Shown: positions 52,331 to 61,639, counted from the stretch's first letter. The stretch is 64,000 bases of DNA from Kiritimatiellia bacterium (GCA_017514235.1 JAFWKK010000042.1:1-64000), one strand, 5' to 3'. Notes: generated by a model from the sequence alone, not told the origin. Numbers and translations: made by a program.

Positions 52331-54289
52331 ATGAAAATACTAGGAAATCCCATATTTGCGCACGATGCCGAGGGGCGGCTGCTCAGCCGCATAGGCACGA
52401 TGTTCTTCCGTACGCCTGGACTGGTCACCAGGAAAGGCGTGCATGCGATGCAGCGGCTGATGTGGATCGAGGAGATCAACGCCGGGCGCGAGGCGGCAGG
52501 CCAGCCGCCGATGACCATGTCCGAGGAGGAGGCGGAAGTCTCGGAGTCCGTGGACCTTATCTTCACCGAGAACCTGGTGCTGATACGTCCGAACCCGGAC
52601 CGCATGGACCTTGCGCTCCGCGCTGACGAAGAGTTGCAGCAGCTTGTATCCAAACGGGTGATACGCTTCCTCAACACCAGTTCGGCGAAGGTCAGGGCCG
52701 CGTTGCGCGAACGCGGCGAAAACTGGCGCATGGCGCGGCAGCCCATCTCTCAGGAGGACATGGCGAACCTGATCAAGGCGTCCAAGGTTCCGGTGGGCGA
52801 GCACCCGATATACTACTACAACCACCTTTCCGGCACTCGGTTCATAACCGCCGGCACGTACAACGAGATAGCGGGGTTGCCCCCCGATGCGTTCCGCAGG
52901 CAGATCGTGGAGATCGTCGCCGGACTGAAGGCGCGCAACCGCACGGGGCATCCCGAGGTGGACCTTTTCCCGCCATCGACCCCGATAGAGGTCAAGGCGG
53001 CGCTCAAAGGCCTTAAGCCGGAGGAGATGGACGATGCCGCGCTGAAGGAGTTCTGCCGGAACGTGTCGCTCGAATGGCGCATGGCGCTTCCGGCGGACCT
53101 GCGCGAAGAGACCTGCGAGAACTTCGAGTGGCGCAACGCGATGTGCCATGCCCTGACGCGCGGGCCAAACGAGACGGCCGCCGAGGAGCAGGAGCTTGTT
53201 GCCGGCATAGCGCCGGAGTTCTACAGGCAGATAGAATGGCTGCCTGGCGCGCGCATCGACGGCGGCGAGGTCATCTTCGACGTGGTCTACGACGAGGCGG
53301 TGCGCACGCAGGACCCTGAGTTGCTGGCGATGTGCGACAACCGGGTCAAGAGCTTCCTCTTCAACACGACGAGGCTGTTCGGGCAGCTCGACTACATCAA
53401 CATCGGCCGCATCGTGCGTTCGCTTGCGAGGCACCCGAAATCGGGCAGCCGCCGCGGCAACGTCTACATAATGCAGTATCGCGAGTCCGGCGCGGCGGAA
53501 GCGAAGGTAATGATGATCCGCCTCCAGAAGTGGGGGGTGGCCGAACGCCTGGACGAAGGCAAGAGCCTTTTGCAGTCGATCATCGAGACGGACGAGTACT
53601 CCGACTACATACTGGACCGCCGGCTAATGTGCCGCCAGCTCGGAATGAACCTGCCTCGCCGCCTCGGCTACGGGCATTTCACAGAAAAGTACCGCGGCAA
53701 CAACCAGTACAACGGCGTCGCCGTGCGCACCGCGTACTTCATCCGCACCTACGTGCCGGGGATCGCCTCGGACAAGATTCCGCCGGCGAAGTTCCGCAAT
53801 CCGGCGTTCGCGCTGCGCTTCGCCGACCTGATGGGCGCCGCCGCCGCGCTCGACATGGCGGTCGGGCGGCGCAGTTCCTCCACCCGCGAGCTGATGTTCG
53901 ACCAGAACTACGAGGTGGTGCGCCTTGGCGCAGACGGCCTGCCTGCCGAACTGATGGTCACCGATCACGCCGGAAGCTTCACCGAGTACGAGCGCGACTT
54001 GTCCGACATGGTGGCCGACTATGCGCAGCCGGTGCTGCGCCGCCGCAGCTTCGTGGCGGACTTCAATGCGTTTGCCGAAGCCTACGTGGCAGGCTTCCGC
54101 CGCCGCCTAGCCGAGACGCAGGCCGCCTACCGTGCGCGTCGCAATGCGTTCGACGGGCTCTTCGTCGACCGGCCTTACGACACAAACGGCTCCGGCGCTT
54201 ATCGCTGGGCGTGCGCCCTGAGGCGACTCGACGCCTGCGACCCGGATCGCCTGGCAGCCCGGCTGCATGAGGCGATTTTTGCCGCATGA
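52331..54289 (+). CDS. Large protein of unknown function, coupled to a NusG paralogue
   Basis: A 652-residue protein I do not recognise. It has no signal peptide or clear membrane segment, so it is likely cytoplasmic. It is rich in Arg, Glu and Ala. Notable segments are MFFRTPGLVTRKGVHAMQRL near the N terminus, HPIYYYNHLSGTRFITAGTYNEI, FNTTRLFGQLDYINIGRIVRSL, GYGHFTEKYRGNNQYNGVAVRT, and a C-terminal DHAGSFTEYERDLSDMVADYA that is loosely kinase-like in pattern only. The stop overlaps the NusG-like start (ATGA), so expression is coupled to that regulator. It has its own promoter. Confidence 0.7.
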   Translation: MKILGNPIFAHDAEGRLLSRIGTMFFRTPGLVTRKGVHAMQRLMWIEEINAGREAAGQPPMTMSEEEAEVSESVDLIFTENLVLIRPNPDRMDLALRADEELQQLVSKRVIRFLNTSSAKVRAALRERGENWRMARQPISQEDMANLIKASKVPVGEHPIYYYNHLSGTRFITAGTYNEIAGLPPDAFRRQIVEIVAGLKARNRTGHPEVDLFPPSTPIEVKAALKGLKPEEMDDAALKEFCRNVSLEWRMALPADLREETCENFEWRNAMCHALTRGPNETAAEEQELVAGIAPEFYRQIEWLPGARIDGGEVIFDVVYDEAVRTQDPELLAMCDNRVKSFLFNTTRLFGQLDYINIGRIVRSLARHPKSGSRRGNVYIMQYRESGAAEAKVMMIRLQKWGVAERLDEGKSLLQSIIETDEYSDYILDRRLMCRQLGMNLPRRLGYGHFTEKYRGNNQYNGVAVRTAYFIRTYVPGIASDKIPPAKFRNPAFALRFADLMGAAAALDMAVGRRSSSTRELMFDQNYEVVRLGADGLPAELMVTDHAGSFTEYERDLSDMVADYAQPVLRRRSFVADFNAFAEAYVAGFRRRLAETQAAYRARRNAFDGLFVDRPYDTNGSGAYRWACALRRLDACDPDRLAARLHEAIFAA

Positions 54290-54822
54290 CCGTCCCTTGC
54301 CCCGCTGCTGCCGTGGAAGACGAGCCTGTCAGGGCCAGGCGCTGGTGCGTGCTGCACGTGAAGCCTCGCACCGAGAAGAAGATGGTGGCCTTTCTGGCGC
54401 ACGACCGCCTTTGGCACTATCTGCCTTTGCTGGTGAAGGTCCGCCGCGTGCAGCGGCGGAAGGTCCGGACGGAGGTTCCGCTCTTTCCGGGCTATGTCTT
54501 CGCACGCCTTGACGCCGAGTCGCGCCTTGCGATGCTGAAGACGAACCTGATCGTCAGGGTGATTCCGGTGGCGCGCGAGCGCGAATTGATTCATCAGCTG
54601 CGGCAGATAGCCCGTGCGGGGCGTGCCGCGCCTGAGGTCAGGAAGGTGCCGGTGTACAAGGTCGGCGACCTGGTGCGCGTCACGGAGGGCCCTTTTTACG
54701 GCGTTGAGGGCTACATACGGCGCGACGAAGGCGGGGTGTCGATCGTCCTCAACGTGGAGATTCTAGGTCAGGCCGTGGCCGTGACCATCGCGCCGTCCGC
54801 ATGCGAGAAGGTAGGCACTTGA
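54286..54822 (+). CDS. NusG/RfaH-family transcription elongation factor
   Basis: A 178-residue protein with an NGN domain (RRWCVLHVKPRTEKKMVAFL, VRTEVPLFPGYVFARLD, LIVRVIPV) and a KOW domain (VYKVGDLVRVTEGPFYGVEGYIRR, LNVEILGQAVAVTI). The housekeeping nusG normally lies next to secE and rplK; this copy does not, and it resembles specialised RfaH/UpxY-type paralogues that act on particular operons. It is coupled by ATGA to the unknown gene upstream. No long exopolysaccharide operon follows, so its target is unclear. Confidence 0.87.
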   Translation: MTVPCPAAAVEDEPVRARRWCVLHVKPRTEKKMVAFLAHDRLWHYLPLLVKVRRVQRRKVRTEVPLFPGYVFARLDAESRLAMLKTNLIVRVIPVARERELIHQLRQIARAGRAAPEVRKVPVYKVGDLVRVTEGPFYGVEGYIRRDEGGVSIVLNVEILGQAVAVTIAPSACEKVGT

Positions 54823-54855
54823 CAAAATGGACACATTGGGTCTATAATATGTCCA
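54819..54855 (+). promoter_or_regulatory. Canonical promoter and autoregulatory operator of the toxin-antitoxin operon
   Basis: TTGACA (54819-54824) and TATAAT (54843-54848) are separated by 18 bases. An inverted repeat TGGACACATT / AATATGTCCA (54828-54837 and 54846-54855, 9 of 10 positions matching) covers the -10, as expected for an antitoxin-bound operator. The ATG at 54858 lies 9 bases after the -10. Confidence 0.78.
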
Positions 54856-54857
54856 TC

Positions 54858-55112
54858 ATGATTGAGAAAGTCAATACGGCCACACTGAAGCAGCAGCTCT
54901 GCCACTACCTTGGCCTGGCCCGCCAAGGGAAGGAGGTGCTGATCACCAGCCATCGGCGCATCGTCGCCAGGCTGCTTGGCGAAGAGGACGGCGCAGGTCG
55001 CCTTCCGCTCCGCGAGCCGACTGTTCCCGTGTCGGCCCTCAAGGACATCGGCGGCTTCGACTTCAAGGACGATCCGCTGAAGGACATCGCAAAGGAAAGG
55101 AAAGCGAGATGA
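54858..55112 (+). CDS. Phd/YefM-type antitoxin
   Basis: An 84-residue antitoxin. The N-terminal DNA-binding part reads IEKVNTATLKQQLCHYLGLARQGKEVLITSHRRIVARLLG, the usual prevent-host-death pattern (strand, helices, strand with ITxxxRxVARL). The C-terminal part (GGFDFKDDPLKDIAKERKAR) is the toxin-wrapping tail. ATG at 54858 is chosen because the other ATG (54849) overlaps the promoter. It overlaps the toxin start by four bases (ATGA), and its palindromic operator suggests self-repression. Confidence 0.85.
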   Translation: MIEKVNTATLKQQLCHYLGLARQGKEVLITSHRRIVARLLGEEDGAGRLPLREPTVPVSALKDIGGFDFKDDPLKDIAKERKAR

Positions 55113-55549
55113 CAGTCTATCTGGACTCTACTTTCGTCATTCGCCGTCTTCTTGGCGCCGGTTCCGATTCAGGCGTCTGGGGCAAGTGGGATAAGGCGTA
55201 TGCCAGCACGCTCATGCGCACGGAATGCTTCCGCGCGGCGAACCTGTTGCGGCTTGAAGGCAAGATCGACGACGACGGCAGGGCAAGGCTTGGCTCGTGG
55301 ATCGAGACCGTCTGCTCGTCGACGGTGCAGGTGCCTGTCACCGAGTCGGTGATGCGCCGAGCTGCGGACGCATGGCCGGTTGCCGTCGGCACGCTGCAGT
55401 CCATTCACCTCGCGACGATGCAGGAGCTTGAGGCCGTCCACGGCGTCAAGTGCGCGATCGCCAGCGACGATGCAACGCTCGTCAAGGCTGCCAAGGCCCT
55501 TGGCTTCGCCGAGGCTTCGGCCGACGCTGTGGCAGACGCCGGGAAATGA
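55109..55549 (+). CDS. PIN-domain toxin (VapC-like)
   Basis: A 146-residue PIN protein, the nuclease toxin partner of the antitoxin. Acidic active-site residues visible are Asp6 (VYLDSTFVIRRLL), Glu39 (RTECFRAANLL) and Asp120/121 (IASDDATLVKAAKALG). The central motif LQSIHLAT (residues 96-103) normally reads LDAIHLAT; here the conserved Asp is Gln97. Activity may be weakened or altered. VapC toxins usually cut tRNA or rRNA. The end overlaps the DUF445 gene (ATGA), so three genes form one coupled unit. Confidence 0.82.
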   Translation: MTVYLDSTFVIRRLLGAGSDSGVWGKWDKAYASTLMRTECFRAANLLRLEGKIDDDGRARLGSWIETVCSSTVQVPVTESVMRRAADAWPVAVGTLQSIHLATMQELEAVHGVKCAIASDDATLVKAAKALGFAEASADAVADAGK

Positions 55550-56169
55550 CGTTTATCCTCCAGGCCGTCATTCAGGGGACTGTGGGGTTCGCGATAGGCG
55601 CGGGCACCAACGACCTCGCGATACGGTGGCTTTTCGCTACCGTCTTCACGAAGAAGAAGAAGGCCATCGCCGAGTCCGTGCAGGAGGTAGTGAGCCACGA
55701 ACTGATGTCTTCGGAGAAGATCGTCGCGCAGTTTTCGCGTCCGGAGGTCCGCGAGGCCATCGAGCGCGAGTTGCGCGGCGAGCTTGATTCTGCATTCTCT
55801 CGGGCGGTCTCGCTTGCGGACGGCATTGCCGAGGGGCTGCGACCGCTCCTCCCCGAATTCCTGCGGGTGGAGGCGGATGCCGTCCGCAAGGCGGGCGCGG
55901 CGTTAGGCGCGGAGACCCGGTCGGTGGTGGCGAAGTCGTGTGCGAGAAGGATTACCGACTATCTCTCCCGCCGGCTCCCTCATCTCATAGACGAGACGCA
56001 CGTGTGGAACATCATCTACGATTCGATCATGGAGCTTGACGAAGCGGAGATGGAATTCCTTACGCGGCAGGTCGCCAACCGCGAGCTGCGGGGCATCACT
56101 CTCTGGGGCGGCGTGATCGGCGCCATGGTCAGTCTCTCGATGAGCGTAGTGCTGACGCTGCTGGGCTGA
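55546..56169 (+). CDS. DUF445-family membrane protein
   Basis: A 207-residue protein with membrane segments at both ends (LQAVIQGTVGFAIGAGTNDLAIRWLF; ITLWGGVIGAMVSLSMSVVLTLLG) and a helical middle with SVQEVVSHELMSSEKIVAQF and LPHLIDETHVWNIIYDSIMELDEAEMEFLTRQV. The GAGTNDLAIRWLF motif is typical of DUF445/YheB-like proteins; their role is unknown. It starts within the PIN toxin stop (ATGA) and is followed by a strong terminator, so it is the last gene of the antitoxin operon. Confidence 0.8.
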   Translation: MTFILQAVIQGTVGFAIGAGTNDLAIRWLFATVFTKKKKAIAESVQEVVSHELMSSEKIVAQFSRPEVREAIERELRGELDSAFSRAVSLADGIAEGLRPLLPEFLRVEADAVRKAGAALGAETRSVVAKSCARRITDYLSRRLPHLIDETHVWNIIYDSIMELDEAEMEFLTRQVANRELRGITLWGGVIGAMVSLSMSVVLTLLG

Positions 56170-56202
56170 CGCGGCGCGTCAGTCCCGCCGCCCGGCGGAA
56201 GG

Positions 56203-56236
56203 CTCCCTCGCCATTTGCCAATGGCGGGGGAGTTTT
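56203..56236 (+). terminator. Factor-independent terminator after the antitoxin-toxin-DUF445 operon
   Basis: A 13-pair stem (CTCCCTCGCCATT / AATGGCGGGGGAG, one G-U pair) with a 4-base loop TGCC is followed by TTTT. It lies directly before the next promoter. Confidence 0.88.
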
Positions 56237-56244
56237 GCTATAAT
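56236..56244 (+). promoter_or_regulatory. Extended -10 promoter for the KDG kinase-gnd operon
   Basis: TTGCTATAAT with TATAAT at 56239-56244, immediately downstream of the terminator T tract. The ATG at 56281 has an AAAGGA site about 7 bases upstream. Confidence 0.7.
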
Positions 56245-56280
56245 GAAAACATTTCAATCGTGTCAACAAAAGGACAGAAC

Positions 56281-57015
56281 ATGAAGGTAAAGAAGAACGC
56301 CAGGTACGCCGTTGCGTGCCTGTCGAGCATGGGGCTTCGCATCACGCCGGAGAACCGCATGGCGGTTCAGAACTCGAACCGATTCCTCCTGCAGGCGACG
56401 AGCGCCGAAACGAACGTCCTGAACGTGACAAGCTCACTCGGGCCGGAATGCCTCGTGATGACGCGCTTCGTCGCGGGCTCGCCGATGGCGGCGTTCATCA
56501 AGGCGCAGCTCCGCGCGCGCAACATCTCGTATGTCGGGCCGGACGTTCCGCAGGGCGGCCCGTGGGGCTACCGCCACCAGTTCAACATCGCCGATTCCGG
56601 CTTCGGCCTCCGTGCGCCGCGCGTGTGGAACGACCGCGCCGGCGAGGTCGGCCGGACGCTTGACGCCAAGGACTACGACACTGCGAAGATATTCGGCAAG
56701 GACGGCGTGGGAATCCTCCACCTTTCCGGCCTCATCGCCGCGATGTCGCCCGAGACCACCAAATGCTGCCTGAAGCTCGCTGCCGATGCGAAGAAGCACG
56801 GGGTCCTCGTAAGCTTCGACCTCAACTACCGGGCGACGTTCTGGAAGGGCCGCGAGGCCGAGCTTTCCAAAGCGTTCCACAAGATCGCGTCGTGCGCCGA
56901 CATTCTCGTCGGAAACGAGGAGGACTTCCAGCTGTGCCTTGGGTTCAAGGGTCCCGAGGCGGGCGGCAAGGACCTGGGCGGCAAGATCGGGCGCTTCAAG
57001 GAGATGATCGTCTAG
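56281..57015 (+). CDS. kdgK: 2-keto-3-deoxygluconate kinase (PfkB), N-terminal part, ended by in-frame TAG
   Basis: The first 244 residues of a PfkB-type sugar kinase, most like KDG kinase. Visible parts are SSLGPECLVMTRF, SYVGPDVPQGG, ILHLSGLIAAMS, LVSFDLNYRATFWKG (a KdgK signature) and CADILVGNEEDFQLCLGFKG. The frame is stopped by TAG at 57013-57015, and the rest of the kinase continues in the same frame right after it. TAG is a normal stop in this genome (at 7071-7073, 28252-28254 and 58837-58839), so recoding by code change is unlikely. A point mutation, assembly error or split enzyme are the options. Coupled to uxaC function by pathway: KDG is the downstream product of uronate breakdown. 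Confidence 0.75.
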   Translation: MKVKKNARYAVACLSSMGLRITPENRMAVQNSNRFLLQATSAETNVLNVTSSLGPECLVMTRFVAGSPMAAFIKAQLRARNISYVGPDVPQGGPWGYRHQFNIADSGFGLRAPRVWNDRAGEVGRTLDAKDYDTAKIFGKDGVGILHLSGLIAAMSPETTKCCLKLAADAKKHGVLVSFDLNYRATFWKGREAELSKAFHKIASCADILVGNEEDFQLCLGFKGPEAGGKDLGGKIGRFKEMIV

Positions 57016-57354
57016 GTGACGAAGAAGTATCCGAACGCGCAGATGTGCGGCACCACGCTCCGTCAGGTGGTTTCCGCGTCACGGCACCTGTGGGGCGCGA
57101 TCCTCTGGTCGAAGGGCAAGTGGTTCGTGGAGGAGCCGCGCGAGATCGACGTGCTGGACCGCATAGGCGGCGGCGACGGTTTCACGGGCGGGCTCCTGTA
57201 CGGCGTCCTGAAGGGATGGGACGCCGAAAAGTGCCTGCAGTTCGGCTGGGCATCCGGCGTGATGGCCGCGAGTTCGCTCAACGACTACGCCGAGCCGGCG
57301 GACGAGAAGCAGGTGTGGGACGTCTATGCCGGCAACGCCCGCGTCCAGCGCTGA
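57016..57354 (+). CDS. kdgK: 2-keto-3-deoxygluconate kinase (PfkB), C-terminal part
   Basis: 112 residues in frame with the preceding part, beginning with GTG directly after the TAG. It holds the PfkB C-terminal signature IDVLDRIGGGDGFTGGLLYGVLKGWD, where the Asp of GGGDGF is the catalytic base, followed by LQFGWASGVMAASSLNDYAEP. Without this part the N-terminal fragment cannot phosphorylate. An AAGGAG at 56998-57003 lies 12 bases before the GTG, so reinitiation is possible but spacing is long. gnd follows after 33 bases. Confidence 0.7.
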   Translation: MTKKYPNAQMCGTTLRQVVSASRHLWGAILWSKGKWFVEEPREIDVLDRIGGGDGFTGGLLYGVLKGWDAEKCLQFGWASGVMAASSLNDYAEPADEKQVWDVYAGNARVQR

Positions 57355-57387
57355 ATGCGCCGGGGAAAACTATAGGGAGAATGCAAT

Positions 57388-58839
<1,452 letters not shown>

Positions 58840-58855
58840 GGAAAGGACATTTGGA

Positions 58856-60019
58856 ATGCCTGCGAAAGTGTTTTTGCGCGCGACGTTCGTCATCGTGTCC
58901 GCGGCGGCCGTATGCGGCTGCGCCACGGCTCCGGCCGCGCGTACGGCTCCGGCCTGTCCGAAGGCTCAGGCTTGTTGCAAGCCTCCGCTCAAGGTCGCGG
59001 TGTATGCGGACGCGGGGCCGAGCGGCATCGGAGCCGCCGAGTGGTTCAGGCTCGTGAACGAGTCGCCGGAGATGGAGCTCCATCTCGTGGACGGCGAGGC
59101 GGTCCGCGCCGGGGCGTTGGAGGGGCTCGACCTCCTCGTGATGCCCGGCGGCAGCAGCAAGACCGAGTTCGAGACGCTCGGCACCAACGGCGTGAAGAAG
59201 CTGAAGTCTTTTGTCCGCAACGGCGGCGGCTACATCGGAACGTGCGCCGGCTGCTGCCTGCTCATGGACGGCGAAGGCCGCCGCGCGCGCATGATGCCAT
59301 GGAACACCTGCGGAAACGTGGACGTCACGTTCTTCCCGACGTTCCAGATCAACGAGAAGGGCGCGGCCGCCCTCGGCGTGAAGGAAGGGCCGCACGTGAT
59401 GCGCTACCACGGAGGACCGTGCATGTGGCCGACCACGAACGTGATCGCCGACGCCAAGTTCGAGCTGTGGGGCACGTTTGACGCCGAGGTGGCCATGAAG
59501 GGAAAGCTGAAGACGCGCATGCACGGCGCGGCAGCCGTTCTCGGAGGCACCTACGGCAAGGGCCGCGTGTTCGTCACTTCCGCGCATCCTGAATACTTCA
59601 GCAGCACGCTCTACGTCGTGAAGGGCGCGTTCAAGTACGTGACCGGGCGCGACGTGACGTTCCCGCTGCGTCCGCGCACGCCGCATGCGCTGTCGGTCGG
59701 CTTCGTCGCAGGCGGAATCAGCGGCGTGGACACCGCCGAAACGTTGCTTGCGCTCGCGGCGGAGAAGGACTTCGACGTCGTTCTCATCGATGCGGACGGC
59801 GTGCGCCAGAGGCGGCTTGACCACGTTGACGTGCTTGTGATTCCGAGCAACAGGCTTGCAAAGGACAAGGTGTTCGCCAGCGAGCTGTCCGACTTCGTCT
59901 CGCGCGGCGGCAAGGTGCTCGGCTTCAAGGATGGCCGTTCGCTGCTGCCGCCCGGCGGCATCGCGTGTGGCACGCGCCAGGATGCCGTCAAGGCCATACG
60001 CAGGCTTTTTGCAGAATAA
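58856..60019 (+). CDS. Lipoprotein with BPL_N/glutamine-amidotransferase-like domain
   Basis: A 387-residue exported lipoprotein. The N terminus has a lipobox (VCGC) after VIVSAAAV. The mature part is a class-I glutamine-amidotransferase-like domain of the BPL_N type: LKVAVYADAGPSG, LDLLVMPGGSSKTEFETLG, GGGYIGTCAGCCLLMDGEG with a Cys nucleophile, RYHGGPCMW with a candidate His, and HPEYFSSTLY. A second flavodoxin-like half follows (VDVLVIPSNRL, KVLGFKDGRSLLPPGG). Catalytic role unproven. It follows gnd by 16 bases and precedes the SSS symporter, suggesting an envelope or nutrient-uptake role. Confidence 0.68.
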   Translation: MPAKVFLRATFVIVSAAAVCGCATAPAARTAPACPKAQACCKPPLKVAVYADAGPSGIGAAEWFRLVNESPEMELHLVDGEAVRAGALEGLDLLVMPGGSSKTEFETLGTNGVKKLKSFVRNGGGYIGTCAGCCLLMDGEGRRARMMPWNTCGNVDVTFFPTFQINEKGAAALGVKEGPHVMRYHGGPCMWPTTNVIADAKFELWGTFDAEVAMKGKLKTRMHGAAAVLGGTYGKGRVFVTSAHPEYFSSTLYVVKGAFKYVTGRDVTFPLRPRTPHALSVGFVAGGISGVDTAETLLALAAEKDFDVVLIDADGVRQRRLDHVDVLVIPSNRLAKDKVFASELSDFVSRGGKVLGFKDGRSLLPPGGIACGTRQDAVKAIRRLFAE

Positions 60020-60037
60020 AACACGGAAAGAACAAGA

Positions 60038-61639
60038 ATGAACCAGATACTAGTGAATTCGCTCTTGCTCGGCGTCTACTTCACCGTTCTCGTTGCGATA
60101 GGGCTCATGTGCCGGAAGCGTGCGACTGACGTAAACGGCTTCGTCCTGGGCGGGCGTGCCGTCGGACCGTGGCTTACGGCCTTTGCGTTCGGCACTTCTT
60201 ACTTCTCGGCCGTCGTGTTCGTCGGCTATGCCGGCCAGTTCGGCTGGCGCTACGGCCTTTCCGCCACGTGGGCCGGCATAGGCAACGCGCTCATCGGCTC
60301 GCTGCTGGCGTGGGCGGTTCTCGGACGCCGCACCCGCATCATGACGCAACACCTGGACTCCGCCACAATGCCCGACTTCTTCGCAAAGCGCTTCGGTAGC
60401 CCGGGACTGAAGCTAATGGCGTCCGTCATCATATTCGTGTTCCTCATCCCGTACACGGCGTCGCTTTACAACGGCTTGTCGCGCCTGTTCGGCATGGCGT
60501 TCTCGATAGACTACGCCTGGTGCATAGTGCTGATGTCAGTCCTTACCGCCGTCTACGTGATAGCCGGCGGATACATGGCCACGGCTATCAACGACTTCAT
60601 CCAGGGCGTTGTGATGCTTGTCGGCATATCGGCCGTCATATGGGCGATCCTGGAGTCCAAGGGCGGCCTCATAGCGGCGCTTGACGGCCTTGCGCGCATA
60701 CCCGGCCCTGCGATGATTCCCGGCGGGGAGCCGACGCCAGGCATCTTCACCTCGTTCTTGGGACCGGATCCGCTGAACCTCCTCTTCGTTGTCATTCTCA
60801 CCTCGCTCGGCACATGGGGGCTGCCGCAGATGGTGCAGAAGTTCTATGCCATCAAGAACGAGGGCTCCATAAAAAAGGGCACCATCATTTCCACTCTCTT
60901 CGCGTTCGTGGTCGCGGGCGGCTGCTACTTCCTCGGCGGGTTCGGGCGGCTCTTCACCGACGTTCTGAACGTGGGTCCGAACGGCCTGCCTGCCGGTGGC
61001 TTCGACGCCATCATACCGAAGATGCTCGAAAGCCTCTCGCCGATGCTCATCGCGCTCGTCGTCGTGCTGGTGCTCTCGGCCTCGATGAGCACGCTGTCGT
61101 CACTTGTCATCACCTCGTCCTCTACGCTGACGATCGACTTCATAAACGGCACCGTCGTGAAGAAGATGAAGGACCGGAGCCAGGTCCTCTGCATCCGCGT
61201 GCTGATAGTGGCGTTCATCGCGGTCTCCGCCGCGCTTGCGCTCGTGCAGTACAAGAGCGAAAGCCCCATCGCCTTCATCGCGCAGATGATGGGCGTGTCG
61301 TGGGGGGCGATGGCCGGCGCGTTCCTGGCTCCGTTCCTCTATGCGCTGTATTCGAGGAAGGTTACCGCCGCGTCGTGTTGGGTCTGCTTCGTCGCTGCGC
61401 CGGTCTTCACGCTCGTTGGCGTCTTCTGCCGCGACGCGATGCCGACCCTGCTGAAGTCGCCGATCAACACGGGGGCGCTTGCCATGCTCGGCGGGCTTGT
61501 GCTCGTGCCGGTCGTGAACCTCTTCACGCGTAAGCCGCCGAAGGACCTCGTCGACGGCTCGTTCGCCTGCTATGAGAAGACGGTTGTGGTTCCTCAGGCT
61601 ACCGCGCTCGACGGAGAGCAAGACTCATCCAGCCTTTAA
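60038..61639 (+). CDS. Sodium:solute symporter (SSS family)
   Basis: A 533-residue SSS permease with about thirteen membrane helices. The N-terminal DVNGFVLGGRAVGPWLTAFAFGTSYFSAVVFVGYAG is the family start; it continues with VIAGGYMATAINDFIQGVVML, TSLGTWGLPQMVQKFYAIKNEGSIKKGTII and VLSASMSTLSSLVITSSSTLTID, a PutP-like sodium site. The substrate could be an amino acid or sugar acid. It lies 18 bases after the lipoprotein gene. Compare the larger SSS fusion at 28258. Confidence 0.9.
   Translation: MNQILVNSLLLGVYFTVLVAIGLMCRKRATDVNGFVLGGRAVGPWLTAFAFGTSYFSAVVFVGYAGQFGWRYGLSATWAGIGNALIGSLLAWAVLGRRTRIMTQHLDSATMPDFFAKRFGSPGLKLMASVIIFVFLIPYTASLYNGLSRLFGMAFSIDYAWCIVLMSVLTAVYVIAGGYMATAINDFIQGVVMLVGISAVIWAILESKGGLIAALDGLARIPGPAMIPGGEPTPGIFTSFLGPDPLNLLFVVILTSLGTWGLPQMVQKFYAIKNEGSIKKGTIISTLFAFVVAGGCYFLGGFGRLFTDVLNVGPNGLPAGGFDAIIPKMLESLSPMLIALVVVLVLSASMSTLSSLVITSSSTLTIDFINGTVVKKMKDRSQVLCIRVLIVAFIAVSAALALVQYKSESPIAFIAQMMGVSWGAMAGAFLAPFLYALYSRKVTAASCWVCFVAAPVFTLVGVFCRDAMPTLLKSPINTGALAMLGGLVLVPVVNLFTRKPPKDLVDGSFACYEKTVVVPQATALDGEQDSSSL

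Noticed and set aside
54849..54851. ATG as the antitoxin start
   Set aside because: It overlaps the promoter's -10 boundary and lies upstream of the expected transcription start; ATG at 54858 fits better.
57013..57015. TAG reassigned to an amino acid
   Set aside because: TAG ends several intact genes in the window (7071-7073, 28252-28254, 58837-58839), so it is a working stop codon.
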